Source of the DNA: Streptomyces daqingensis
GTDB lineage: Bacteria > Actinomycetota > Actinomycetes > Streptomycetales > Streptomycetaceae
Direction of reading: 5' to 3'
DNA: 64,000 bases
Assembly (NCBI RefSeq): GCF_014645895.1
Contig: NZ_BMMP01000008.1
Location: 62,001 to 126,000 of the forward strand
Position numbers and translations under genes: made by a program. The notes beneath the pieces were generated by a model. It saw only the letters and a list, made by a program, of their open reading frames with translations. It had not been told where the DNA came from and made no database searches. This document shows positions 55,425 through 63,883 of the stretch, piece by piece. Each line of letters begins with the position of its first letter. Positions within the stretch are counted from its first letter, which is position 1.

Positions 55425-56804
55425 ATGAGCAACGAGACGCCCGTCAGCAAGGAATCACCGCCGCCACCGGCGCCCAGGACCACGGTCCGCCCGGCGGACA
55501 TCAAGCGGCTGCTCTCCGCGGCCTTCGTCGGCACCGCGCTGGAGTGGTACGACTACTTCCTCTACGGAACGGCCGCCGCCCTCGTCTTCAACAAGCTGTT
55601 CTTCCCGGACCTCGACCCGGCCGTGGGCACCATCGCCTCGTTCATCACCTTCGCGGTCGGTTTCGTGGCGCGTCCCATCGGCGCGGCGATCTTCGGGCAC
55701 ATCGGCGACAGGCTCGGCCGCAAGACGGCGCTGATCGCGACGGTGGTGCTGATGGGCGTCACCACGGGCTGCATCGGCCTCCTCCCCGGATACGACACCA
55801 TCGGCATCTGGGCGCCCGCGCTGCTGGCCACGCTGCGGTTCCTGCAGGGAATCTCGGTGGGCGGCGAGTGGAGCGGCGCCATGCTGCTGACGCTGGAGCA
55901 CACCCCGAAGGAGAAGCACGGCAGCTACTCCGCCGTTCCCCAACTCGGTTCCCCCGTGGGCACGTTGCTCTCCAGCGGCGCCTTCGCCCTGGTGGGCATG
56001 CTCGATGACGACGCCTTCTACTCATGGGGCTGGCGCATACCGTTCCTGTTCGCGTTCGTGCTGCTGTTCGTCGCGCTGTACATGCGGCTGCGCATCGAGG
56101 AGTCGCCGGTCTTCAAGGCGATGATGGAGGAGAACGAGCGGAACGGGCCCCCGCCGGCACCGCTCGTCGAGGCCTTCCGCCGCACCTGGGGGCGCATCCT
56201 CATCGGCATCGCCGCCGCCTTCCTCGGCATCGGCGGCTTCTTCCTGCTGACGACGTTCATCATCAGCTACGGCACCGAACAGCTCGGCGTCGACAAGTCG
56301 GTGATGCTCAACGCCACGCTGGTCGGCTCGGTCGTCGAGATCGCCGTGCTCGTGGTGGCGGGCCGGATCGCCAACAGGGCCGGGCCGTGGAAGGTCTGCA
56401 CCGTCGGCGGCATCGTCTCCGTGCTCGCGGCCTTCCCCACGTTCTGGCTCGTCGACACGGGGCAGCCCGCCCTGGTGATCCTCGGCGTCTCGCTGGGCAT
56501 CGGCGCGATCTCCATCCCGTACGCGCCCATCGGAGCCGTGGTCTCCGGCATGTTCCCCGAGACCTTCCGCTACAGCGCCGTCGCGATGTCGTACAACCTG
56601 GCCGGTGTGCTGGCGGGCTTCGTTCCGCTGGCGGCCGCCTCGCTGCTCGGGCTGTCCGGCGGCGCGTCGTGGAGCGCCGCTCTCCTGCTCGTCTTCATCG
56701 CGGCCTGCACGGCGGGCGGTTCGTACCTCGCGGGTCCGCAGCTGCGGCGCCGCCTCGGTCACGACCCGAGCAAGCAGCACGCCAACTCGAAGGCCATCGC
56801 ATGA
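55425..56804 (+). CDS. MHS-family MFS metabolite:proton symporter
   Basis: The product is 459 aa from ATG 55425, with CGAGGAG upstream. The WYDYFLYGTAAAL start, the GHIGDRLGRKTALI loop between helices 2 and 3, and the GGEWSGAMLL region are typical of the metabolite:H+ symporter family (ShiA, ProP, citrate and alpha-ketoglutarate permeases). There are 12 predicted helices. It probably imports the compound degraded by the surrounding enzymes. The next gene overlaps it by four bases. Confidence 0.88.
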   Translation: MSNETPVSKESPPPPAPRTTVRPADIKRLLSAAFVGTALEWYDYFLYGTAAALVFNKLFFPDLDPAVGTIASFITFAVGFVARPIGAAIFGHIGDRLGRKTALIATVVLMGVTTGCIGLLPGYDTIGIWAPALLATLRFLQGISVGGEWSGAMLLTLEHTPKEKHGSYSAVPQLGSPVGTLLSSGAFALVGMLDDDAFYSWGWRIPFLFAFVLLFVALYMRLRIEESPVFKAMMEENERNGPPPAPLVEAFRRTWGRILIGIAAAFLGIGGFFLLTTFIISYGTEQLGVDKSVMLNATLVGSVVEIAVLVVAGRIANRAGPWKVCTVGGIVSVLAAFPTFWLVDTGQPALVILGVSLGIGAISIPYAPIGAVVSGMFPETFRYSAVAMSYNLAGVLAGFVPLAAASLLGLSGGASWSAALLLVFIAACTAGGSYLAGPQLRRRLGHDPSKQHANSKAIA

Positions 56805-58561
56805 GCGCCCGGCAGTTGACGGAAGAGCGCGCGGCGCACGACCGCGTGCCCGGCCAGGAGACGGCCGCCGACACCGGCAGGCCCCCCGCCCGCAGCGGCG
56901 GGCGGATCCTGGTCGACCAGCTCGCCGCGCACGGTGTGGAGACCGTCTACGGCGTCCCCGGCGAGAGCTACCTCGACGCGCTGGACGCCCTCTACGACGC
57001 CCCGGTTCGCATGGTGGTGTGCCGTCAGGAGGGCGGGGCCGCCTACATGGCGGAGGCTTCTGGCAAGCTCACGGGCAAGCCCGGGGTCTGCTTCACCACC
57101 CGCGGGCCGGGTGCGTCGAACGCGCTCGTGGGGCTGCACACCGCGTTCCAGGACGCCACGCCGCTCGTGCTCTTCGTCGGACTGGTGCCGCGCGCGCACC
57201 GGTACCGCCAGGCGTTCCAGGAACTCGACCTGCGGGGCACGTTCGGGGCGTCGGCGAAGCTCGTCGAGACCGTCGACGACGCGGCCCGGCTGCCGGAGTT
57301 CGTCGCCCGCGCCTTCGCCGTGGCGACGGGCGGACGTCCGGGGCCCGTGGTGCTGGGCCTCCCGGAGGACATGCTCACCGACACGGCCCGGGTGCCGGAC
57401 GCGGTCCCGCTCCCGGTGCCCGAGGGGGCGGTCTCCGCTGAGCAGGTCGACCGGCTCACCGCGCTGCTGGAACGGGCCGAGCGGCCGCTGGTGCTGCTGG
57501 GCGGAAGCCGCTGGACGGACGCGGCGCGCGCGGACGTACGCGCGTGGGCGGAGGCCTGGTCGCTTCCGCTGGCCGTCGACTTCCGCTGCCAGGACCTCGT
57601 GCCCGAGGAGTGCGAGGTCTTCGCGGGCGCCCTCGGATACGGGCGGTCCGACGCTCTGGCCCGGCGCCTCGACAGCGCCGACCTGGTCGTCTGCGTGGGG
57701 GAGGCGCCCGGCGACGTCGCCACCGACGGCTACACGCTGCTGGACCCGCACGACCCGGCCGACGGAGCCCGGCGCATCGTCCAGGTGCTGCCGGAGTCGC
57801 AGCCGCCCGGCTCGCAGCACTGCGCCGAACTCGCGCTGCTCGCCTCACCGGAGGCGTTCGGCCGTGCGGTCGCCGGCTCCCGGCCCGCGGGCCCCGTGCC
57901 GTGGCGGGACCTCACCGCCGCCGACCGCGCGGCCCACCTCGACCACCGCCGCACCGTCCACGACGACGAACCGCTCGACCTGGGCGCCGTCTTCACCGAG
58001 CTGGACGGGCGCCTGGACGCGGACGCCGTCGTCACCTTCGGCGCGGGCAACCACGCGCTGTGGGCGCAGCGGTTCGTCGGCTACCGGGAGGGCATGCGGC
58101 AACTCGCCCCGCGCAACGGTTCGATGGGCTACGGCATCCCGGCCGCGGTCGCCGCGAGCGTGGCGCACCCCGGCCGCCAGGTGGTCTCGGTCGCCGGCGA
58201 CGGCTGCTTCCTGATGAACGGGCAGGAGCTGGCGACGGCGACGGCCGAGGGCGGATCGCCGCTGATCCTCGTCGTCGACAACGGCACGTACGGCACCATC
58301 CGCAAACACCAGGAGATGCACTACCCGGGGCGGGTCAGCGGCACCGGCCTGGTCAACCCCGACTTCGCCGCGTACGCCGAGGCGTTCGGCGCGCACGGCG
58401 AGACCGTCACCCGCACCGGAGAGTTCACCGCCGCGCTGGACCGGAGCCTCGCCGAATGCCGGAAGGGACGGGCGGCTCTGATCACGCTGCGTCCCGCGCC
58501 GGACAGGCTCGCACCGGGCGTGACGGTCGGCTCCCTGCGAGAGGAGTCTTCGCGTGACTGA
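56801..58561 (+). CDS. ThDP-dependent decarboxylase/lyase (acetolactate-synthase-like)
   Basis: The product is 586 aa from ATG 56801. The N-terminal domain has catalytic Glu77 (CRQEGGAAYMAEA). The C-terminal domain has the ThDP motif GDG at 466-468 (VAGDGCFLMNGQEL...NGTYG). It belongs to the large acetolactate-synthase-like family, which includes 2-keto acid decarboxylases such as 2-ketoarginine decarboxylase AruI. No acetohydroxyacid synthase small subunit or branched-chain genes are nearby. In the operon it would produce an aldehyde for the next enzyme. Confidence 0.85.
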   Translation: MSARQLTEERAAHDRVPGQETAADTGRPPARSGGRILVDQLAAHGVETVYGVPGESYLDALDALYDAPVRMVVCRQEGGAAYMAEASGKLTGKPGVCFTTRGPGASNALVGLHTAFQDATPLVLFVGLVPRAHRYRQAFQELDLRGTFGASAKLVETVDDAARLPEFVARAFAVATGGRPGPVVLGLPEDMLTDTARVPDAVPLPVPEGAVSAEQVDRLTALLERAERPLVLLGGSRWTDAARADVRAWAEAWSLPLAVDFRCQDLVPEECEVFAGALGYGRSDALARRLDSADLVVCVGEAPGDVATDGYTLLDPHDPADGARRIVQVLPESQPPGSQHCAELALLASPEAFGRAVAGSRPAGPVPWRDLTAADRAAHLDHRRTVHDDEPLDLGAVFTELDGRLDADAVVTFGAGNHALWAQRFVGYREGMRQLAPRNGSMGYGIPAAVAASVAHPGRQVVSVAGDGCFLMNGQELATATAEGGSPLILVVDNGTYGTIRKHQEMHYPGRVSGTGLVNPDFAAYAEAFGAHGETVTRTGEFTAALDRSLAECRKGRAALITLRPAPDRLAPGVTVGSLREESSRD

Positions 58562-60005
58562 CGCACTGGGGCCGGACTCCGGCCCCGTCGAGCTGCGGAA
58601 CGTCGTGGACGGGGCGAGCGTGCCCGTAGCGGCCCGGATGGATCTCACCGATCCCGCGACGGGCGAGACGTACGGCACCGCTCCCCTCTCCTCGTCCGCC
58701 GATGTGGACGCGGCCGTGGCCGCCGCCCGCCGTGCCTTCACCGGCTGGCGCCGCAGTACGCCCGCCGACCGGCAGCGCGCCCTGCTGTACCTGGCGGACC
58801 TCGTCGCGTCCCACGCCGACCGGCTGCTGGAGGCCGAGGTCCGCGCCACCGGCAAGCCCCCGGCGGTCACACGGACCCTCGAAATCGACCGCGGCGTCGA
58901 CCAGTTGCGCTTCTTCGCGGGAGCCGCACGCGTGCTGGAGGGCATCGCCGCGACGGAGTACACGGAGGGGCACACCTCGTACGTGCGGCGCGAGCCGGTC
59001 GGGGTCGTCGCCCAGGTGACGCCGTGGAACTACCCGTTCATGATGGCCGTCTGGAAGCTGGCCCCGGCGCTGGCGGCGGGCAACACCGTCGTGCTCAAGC
59101 CGTCGGACACCACCCCCGCCTCGACCGTGCTCCTGGGTGAGCTCGCCGCCCGCGCCTTCCCGCCGGGTGTCGTCAACATCGTGTGCGGCGACCGCGGAAC
59201 GGGCAAGGCGCTGGCCGAGCACCCGGACGTCGACATGGTGGCCATCACCGGCAGCACCCGCGCCGGCTCGGAGGTGATGGCCTCCGCGTCCGCGCGGCTG
59301 ACGAACGTGCACCTGGAGCTGGGCGGCAAGGCTCCCGCGGTGGTGTTCTCGGACGTCGACACGGCGCGCACCGCCCGCGCCCTGGCGGACGCCGCCTTCT
59401 TCAACGCCGGGCAGGACTGCACGGCCGTGACCCGGGTCCTCGTCGAACGCGCCGCGTACGAACCGCTGCTGCGGGAGCTGGTGGCCGCCGCGGAGGCGAC
59501 CCCGGCGGGCGGGCCGCAGGAGGAGGCCTTCCTCGGACCGCTCAACAGCGAGGCGCACCTCCGCCGCGTACAGGAGGCCCTCGCCGGGCTGCCCGCGCAC
59601 GCCGTGGTGGAGACGGGCGGACGCCGGCTGGAGCGTCCCGGCTTCTTCTTCCCGCCGACCGTGGTCTCGGGAGTGCGCCAGGACGACGACCTCGTCCAGC
59701 GTGAACTCTTCGGCCCCGTCGTGACGGTGCAGCCCTTCGACACGGAGGAGGAGGCGCTGCAGCTGGCGTGCGGAGTCGACTACGGGCTCGCCTCCAGCGT
59801 GTGGACCGCCGACCTGGGCCGTGCGATGCGGCTCAGCTCCGCGCTCGACTTCGGCTCCGTGTGGCTGAACTGCCATCAGGTGATCCTGCCCGAGCTGCCG
59901 CACGGCGGGTTCAAGCAGTCCGGCATGGGCCGCGACCTGAGCCGGTACGGCTTCGACGACTACACGCGCGTCAAGCACGTCATGGCGTCGCACACCGCCC
60001 CCTGA
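58554..60005 (+). CDS. Aminoaldehyde dehydrogenase (PatD/KauB-like)
   Basis: The product is 483 aa from GTG 58554, overlapping the previous gene by eight bases. The NAD(P)+ aldehyde dehydrogenase signatures are complete: PWNYPF (157-162), Glu255 (LELGGK), and catalytic Cys289 (NAGQDC). The sequence is close to 4-aminobutyraldehyde or guanidinobutyraldehyde dehydrogenases (for example FRNVVDG at the start, GFKQSGMGRDLSRYG near the end). It would oxidise the aldehyde made by the ThDP enzyme to an acid. A strong terminator at 60010 ends the operon. Confidence 0.88.
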   Translation: MTDALGPDSGPVELRNVVDGASVPVAARMDLTDPATGETYGTAPLSSSADVDAAVAAARRAFTGWRRSTPADRQRALLYLADLVASHADRLLEAEVRATGKPPAVTRTLEIDRGVDQLRFFAGAARVLEGIAATEYTEGHTSYVRREPVGVVAQVTPWNYPFMMAVWKLAPALAAGNTVVLKPSDTTPASTVLLGELAARAFPPGVVNIVCGDRGTGKALAEHPDVDMVAITGSTRAGSEVMASASARLTNVHLELGGKAPAVVFSDVDTARTARALADAAFFNAGQDCTAVTRVLVERAAYEPLLRELVAAAEATPAGGPQEEAFLGPLNSEAHLRRVQEALAGLPAHAVVETGGRRLERPGFFFPPTVVSGVRQDDDLVQRELFGPVVTVQPFDTEEEALQLACGVDYGLASSVWTADLGRAMRLSSALDFGSVWLNCHQVILPELPHGGFKQSGMGRDLSRYGFDDYTRVKHVMASHTAP

Positions 60006-60009
60006 GACC

Positions 60010-60054
60010 GGCGCGGCACCGGCCCTGCCCCCTCCGCACGGCCGGTGCCGCGCC
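60010..60054 (+). terminator. Terminator of the urease-like operon
   Basis: GGCGCGGCACCGGCC (60010-60024) pairs perfectly with GGCCGGTGCCGCGCC (60040-60054), five bases after the last stop. Confidence 0.85.
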
Positions 60055-60132
60055 ACCCGGCGCCCGCACGGGCGCCGAGTCCCGCGCCCCGCCTCGCCCC
60101 GTCGCGGCCGGCGCGCGTGGGAGGCTCGGCGG

Positions 60133-60756
60133 ATGGCAGGCGCGCGGATGCGGTTCGAGGGCTCGATCGCCGGCATCGGCACGGAGTCGGGGACGCGGCT
60201 GGTGGTGGGTCACTGGACGCGCTCCCCGTTCGGCGCGTTCAGCGACGTCATGCTCGAACAGGCCGACGGGCAGCGCACGCTGCTCGCCCCGACCCTCCCC
60301 ACAGCGGACTTCGTCGCGGCCACGTACACCTTCGACCGGGCGCACGTCGTACCGGTCACCGTGCTGGAGTCGGGCCTGGAGTGGGACGTCGTCGCCGGCG
60401 ACCTGCGCCTGAGCCTCACCCTCGGCGCGCACGGCCCGCTGGGGCTCCTGCTGCGCGCGGTCCCGCGGGCCCTCTCCGCACGCCCGGCGTGGGCGGCCCT
60501 CGTCGACGTGCCCGCACGCGTGCTGCCGGGGGTGCGGACGCGGGGCAGCGCCGGTCAGGGCCGCCGGGAGTGGTACGGCGTGCACGATCTGCGGCCGGTG
60601 ACGGCCGCCCGCGCGTCCCTCGCCGGGGAGGACCTCGGACCGCTCGCGCCCGTCCTCCCGCCCGTCCGGTTCGGCTTCGGCTCCGTACCGCGACGGCCTT
60701 CCGTCGCCCGCGTCACCACGACCGTGGAACTCGGACGGCACACGTGGCCCGCCTGA
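60133..60756 (+). CDS. Conserved hypothetical protein
   Basis: The product is 207 aa from ATG 60133, with GGGAGG seven bases upstream. It is a soluble protein with no signal peptide or clear transmembrane segment; conserved-looking motifs include RFEGSIAGIGTESGTRLVVG, SPFGAFSDVMLEQADG and RREWYGVHDLRPVTA. It resembles a widely distributed actinobacterial family without known function. It lies outside the urease-like operon terminator and is probably a separate transcript. I do not assign a role. Confidence 0.75.
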   Translation: MAGARMRFEGSIAGIGTESGTRLVVGHWTRSPFGAFSDVMLEQADGQRTLLAPTLPTADFVAATYTFDRAHVVPVTVLESGLEWDVVAGDLRLSLTLGAHGPLGLLLRAVPRALSARPAWAALVDVPARVLPGVRTRGSAGQGRREWYGVHDLRPVTAARASLAGEDLGPLAPVLPPVRFGFGSVPRRPSVARVTTTVELGRHTWPA

Positions 60757-60808
60757 GCGGGCACGTACGGGTGCTCCGGGGAACGCACCGGAACCCGTAC
60801 AGCCGGGC

Positions 60809-60841
60809 GGGCCGGTGCCGCCCCCCGTACGGCACCGGCCC
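60809..60841. terminator. Bidirectional hairpin terminator
   Basis: GGGCCGGTGCCG (60809-60820) pairs with CGGCACCGGCCC (60830-60841) around a 9-nt loop. It lies between the plus-strand hypothetical gene and the minus-strand ABC ATPase and can serve both. Confidence 0.75.
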
Positions 60842-60873
60842 CTCGCAGACTGGGACCGGGGCGCGTCGCGCCG

Positions 60874-61767
60874 TCAGAGAAAGCGCTTCAGGAACGCCTG
60901 CGTACGCGGATTGGACGGCCGGTCCAGGACGGACGGCGGGCCGCTCTCCAGGACCCGGCCCTCGTCCATGAACACGACGCGGTCGGCGGCCTCCCTGGCG
61001 AAGGCGATCTCGTGCGTGACCACGACCATGGTGAGGCCGTCGCGGACGAGGTCGCGCATCGTCTCCAGCACCTCCCCGACCAGCTCCGGGTCGAGAGCCG
61101 AGGTCGGCTCGTCGAAGAGCATCAGCTTCGGCTGCATCGCCAGGGCCCGGGCGATGGCGACGCGCTGCTGCTGACCGCCGGAGAGCTGCCGCGGATAGGA
61201 GCCGGCCTTCTCCGACAGGCCCACCCGTCGCAGCAGTTCGTGCGCCCGCTCCTGCGCCTCGGCCTTCGGGCGGCGCCGCACTCCGACGGGCGCCTCGATG
61301 ACGTTCTGCAGGACCGTCTGGTGCGGGAAGAGGTTGAAGTGCTGGAAGACCATCCCGATGTCGCGCCGCTGGCGCGTCACCTCGCGGGGCCGCAGGTGGT
61401 GGACGCGGCCCTTGTGCTCGCGGTAGCCGATGAGTTCGCCCGCGACGCGGATGGAACCGCCGTCGGGCGCCTCGAGATGGTTGATGCAGCGCAGGAAGGT
61501 CGACTTGCCGGAGCCCGAGGGGCCGAGCAGTACGACGACTTCGCCCGTGCCCACGTCCATGTCGATGCCCTTGAGGACCTCCAGCGAACCGAAGCTCTTG
61601 CGTACGCCGCGCGCCCGCAGCATCGGCGGCTGCCCGGAGGCGGCGGAAGCGGAGGCCGCGGTGGCAGCGGCGGGCGTGAGGGGCCCCTCGGATCCGTCGG
61701 CCGCGACGGTCCCGGTGCCGCTGCCCGGGGCGCCGACGTCGGCACCCTCGGCGGTGGGACGGCTCAT
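60874..61767 (-). CDS. Polar amino-acid ABC transporter ATPase
   Basis: The product is 297 aa from ATG 61767, which overlaps the permease stop by four bases. A Ser/Ala/Gly-rich N-terminal extension of about 50 residues is unusual. Then come Walker A GPSGSGKST, the Q-loop region MVFQHFNLFPH, signature LSGGQQQR and Walker B LMLFDEPTSALD. It belongs to the GlnQ/HisP polar amino-acid family. It energises uptake with the permease and the lipoprotein encoded upstream. Confidence 0.9.
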   Translation of the reverse strand: MSRPTAEGADVGAPGSGTGTVAADGSEGPLTPAAATAASASAASGQPPMLRARGVRKSFGSLEVLKGIDMDVGTGEVVVLLGPSGSGKSTFLRCINHLEAPDGGSIRVAGELIGYREHKGRVHHLRPREVTRQRRDIGMVFQHFNLFPHQTVLQNVIEAPVGVRRRPKAEAQERAHELLRRVGLSEKAGSYPRQLSGGQQQRVAIARALAMQPKLMLFDEPTSALDPELVGEVLETMRDLVRDGLTMVVVTHEIAFAREAADRVVFMDEGRVLESGPPSVLDRPSNPRTQAFLKRFL

Positions 61768-62786
61768 GCTGACTCCTTCGGGTCCGGCTCCTGGTCCTGC
61801 CTGGAAGCCGCGGGCGCGGGGACACGGCGCTTGAAGAGCGCGAACGCCCAGAAGCTCTGAGGGGCGTTGCGGGTGGCGCCACGGGCGTAGTAACGCTCGA
61901 TGAAGGACTGGCCGACGTAGAGGACGGATGTCATGACCAGGTACCAGAGGCAGGCCACCAGCAGCAGCGGGATGGTCTCGAAAGTGCGGTTGTAGATGGA
62001 CTGCACCGTGTAGAGCAGGTCCGACAGCGCGATCACGCTGACCAGCGACGTGGCCTTGAGCTGGTTGATGACCTGGCTGCCGGTCGGCGGCACGATGAAC
62101 CGCATCGCCTGCGGCAGCACGATCCGGCGGAGGCTGCGCGCGCGGGTCATGCCGAGGGCGTCGGAGGCCTCCGTCTGTCCTGGGTCCACGCCGAGCAGTC
62201 CGCCGCGGACGATCTCCGCCATGTAGGCGGCCTCGTTGAGTCCGAAGCCGAGGATCGCCGCGATCAGCGGGGTGATGAGGTGGTTCGTCTGCCCGCTCAT
62301 GAACTCGGGGCCGAAGGGGATGCCCAGTGAGATGCGCGGCAGCAGCGCGGACATGTTGTACCAGAACACCAGTTGGACGAGCACCGGCACACCGCGGAAG
62401 AACCAGACGTACGCCCCGCACACCGCCCTGAGCACCGGGTTCGCCGACATCCGTCCGACGGCGATGAGCACGCCGAGCACGATGCCGATCACCATGGCGA
62501 TGACGGTGAGTTCGATCGTGGTGAGGATGCCCTTGCCGATGATCTCGGCGGTGAAGTAGCTGCCGACCGTCTCCCACTCGAAGTTGGGATTGGTGAAGAG
62601 GAAGTGGCACAGCTGCGCCCCGAGCACGGCGAGGACCGCGATGGCCAGCCAGCGCAGCGGGTGGCGCACGGGGGCGGCGCCGGCCACGTCGACGTCCGCG
62701 TGTCCGGCTGATCCGGACGCGGCTGCCTTCTCGCTTCCCTCCTCGGGATCGTCGCGCTTCGTGGCCTGTGGGTGCGCGGTGGCCAT
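61764..62786 (-). CDS. Polar amino-acid ABC transporter permease
   Basis: The product is 340 aa from ATG 62786, with GGAGGT ideally upstream. An Ala/Asp/Glu-rich N-terminal tail (about 45 aa) is followed by a helix and a HisM/GlnP-type permease domain with the EAA loop DALGMTRARSLRRIVLPQAMR. A single permease gene suggests a homodimer. The C-terminal tail is charged. It is preceded by a stem-loop that separates it from the binding-protein gene. Confidence 0.88.
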   Translation of the reverse strand: MATAHPQATKRDDPEEGSEKAAASGSAGHADVDVAGAAPVRHPLRWLAIAVLAVLGAQLCHFLFTNPNFEWETVGSYFTAEIIGKGILTTIELTVIAMVIGIVLGVLIAVGRMSANPVLRAVCGAYVWFFRGVPVLVQLVFWYNMSALLPRISLGIPFGPEFMSGQTNHLITPLIAAILGFGLNEAAYMAEIVRGGLLGVDPGQTEASDALGMTRARSLRRIVLPQAMRFIVPPTGSQVINQLKATSLVSVIALSDLLYTVQSIYNRTFETIPLLLVACLWYLVMTSVLYVGQSFIERYYARGATRNAPQSFWAFALFKRRVPAPAASRQDQEPDPKESA

Positions 62787-62882
62787 GTCGGGGTCACCTC
62801 CTGTGTGGTTCAGGGCCTCCTCCCGCCGGGCGGGGAGAGGACGGATGCCGGCTCGGGTCGGTGCGGTGCGTCGCCCGGGACG

Positions 62883-62916
62883 CTCCGGGTCCCGGCGGGG
62901 GCGCCGGGACCCGGAG
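62883..62916 (-). promoter_or_regulatory. Intercistronic stem-loop after the binding-protein gene
   Basis: Fourteen-base perfect arms (62883-62896 and 62903-62916) lie four bases after the stop of the binding-protein gene and before the permease ribosome-binding site. This position favours partial termination or 3' mRNA protection, giving more binding protein than permease. Confidence 0.65.
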
Positions 62917-62920
62917 CCCG

Positions 62921-63883
62921 TCAGGCTTCGCCGCCGAGGTTGACCCCCGGCTCCTTGAGGGCGTTGTCGCCGGTGCCCCACTTCTTCATGACGGCGCCGT
63001 ACGTGCCGTCGTCGATCAGCTTCTTCAGCGCCTTCACGAGCACGTCCCGCAGAGGCGAGTCCTTGGGCACCACGGCGCCCTGGTAGAGGTCGTCGAATCC
63101 GTTGGCCTCGCCGGTCCCCGCCAGTTCGAGTGTGCCCTTCGCCTCCTTGACGAAGTAGGTCAGCGGCGCCTGGGAGGAGAAGAAGGCGTCGGCCCGTCCG
63201 GACCGCACGGCGAGGATGGAGCCCGGCTGGTCCTTGTACGACTGGACGCGAACGGTCTTCTTGCCGTCCTTCTCGCACTCCTTCGCCTGCTCCTTGATGA
63301 CGCCCTCGGCCGAGCCGCCCGCCATGACGGCGATGCGCTTGCCGCAGGTGGAGGCGAGCGAATCGATCTTCTCCGGGTTGCCCTTCTTCACGGCGAACAC
63401 CACGTACTCGCGTACCCAGTCGACGAAGTCGTTGGACTTCTGGCGGTCCTTGAAGTCGCCGACGGGACCCAGCGCGAAGTCGTACCGCCCGGCCTTGATG
63501 CCCGTGAGGGAGCTGGGCAGACCGTCCGCCGTCACATGGTCGATCTTGACGCCGAGGAGCTGGCCGAGGGCGGTGGCCATGTCGGCGGAGGCGCCGGTCA
63601 TGCTGCGCCCGTCCGAGCCGGCGATCTCGTACGGAGGGAAGGAGCCGTTGTTGACGGAGGTCATCTTGCCCTCCTTGCGGATCTTCTCGGGCAGGAGCTT
63701 GTGCAGCTCGGGGTCCTTCTCGACCTTCGGCAGCTTCTTCTCCTTGGCCGCCGAGTCCTTCTTGCCGCCGCCCTCGGCCTGGGGCGGGTTGCTGCCGCAG
63801 GCGCCGAGGGTGAGGCAGGCGAGGGCGGTGGCCCCGGCGAGCAGCGCACGTGTGAGGGGACGGTGAGCGGATGCGGTGTTCAT
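62921..63883 (-). CDS. Amino-acid ABC transporter substrate-binding lipoprotein
   Basis: The product is 320 aa from ATG 63883. A lipoprotein signal ends in the lipobox LGAC. The mature part is a family 3 (polar amino acid) binding protein: NGSFPPYEIAGSDGRSMTGASADMATALGQLLG and YDFALGPVGDFKDRQK. Family 3 proteins often bind arginine, lysine, glutamine or opine-like compounds. The start codon overlaps the stop of the partial gene upstream (ATGA). The substrate cannot be told from sequence alone. Confidence 0.88.
   Translation of the reverse strand: MNTASAHRPLTRALLAGATALACLTLGACGSNPPQAEGGGKKDSAAKEKKLPKVEKDPELHKLLPEKIRKEGKMTSVNNGSFPPYEIAGSDGRSMTGASADMATALGQLLGVKIDHVTADGLPSSLTGIKAGRYDFALGPVGDFKDRQKSNDFVDWVREYVVFAVKKGNPEKIDSLASTCGKRIAVMAGGSAEGVIKEQAKECEKDGKKTVRVQSYKDQPGSILAVRSGRADAFFSSQAPLTYFVKEAKGTLELAGTGEANGFDDLYQGAVVPKDSPLRDVLVKALKKLIDDGTYGAVMKKWGTGDNALKEPGVNLGGEA

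Noticed and set aside
51638..55534. 1298-codon minus-strand frame over the urease-like operon
   Set aside because: Shadow over the ureC and amidohydrolase genes.
56801..58561. Acetohydroxyacid synthase of branched-chain synthesis
   Set aside because: No small regulatory subunit or ilv genes, and the operon is catabolic in character.
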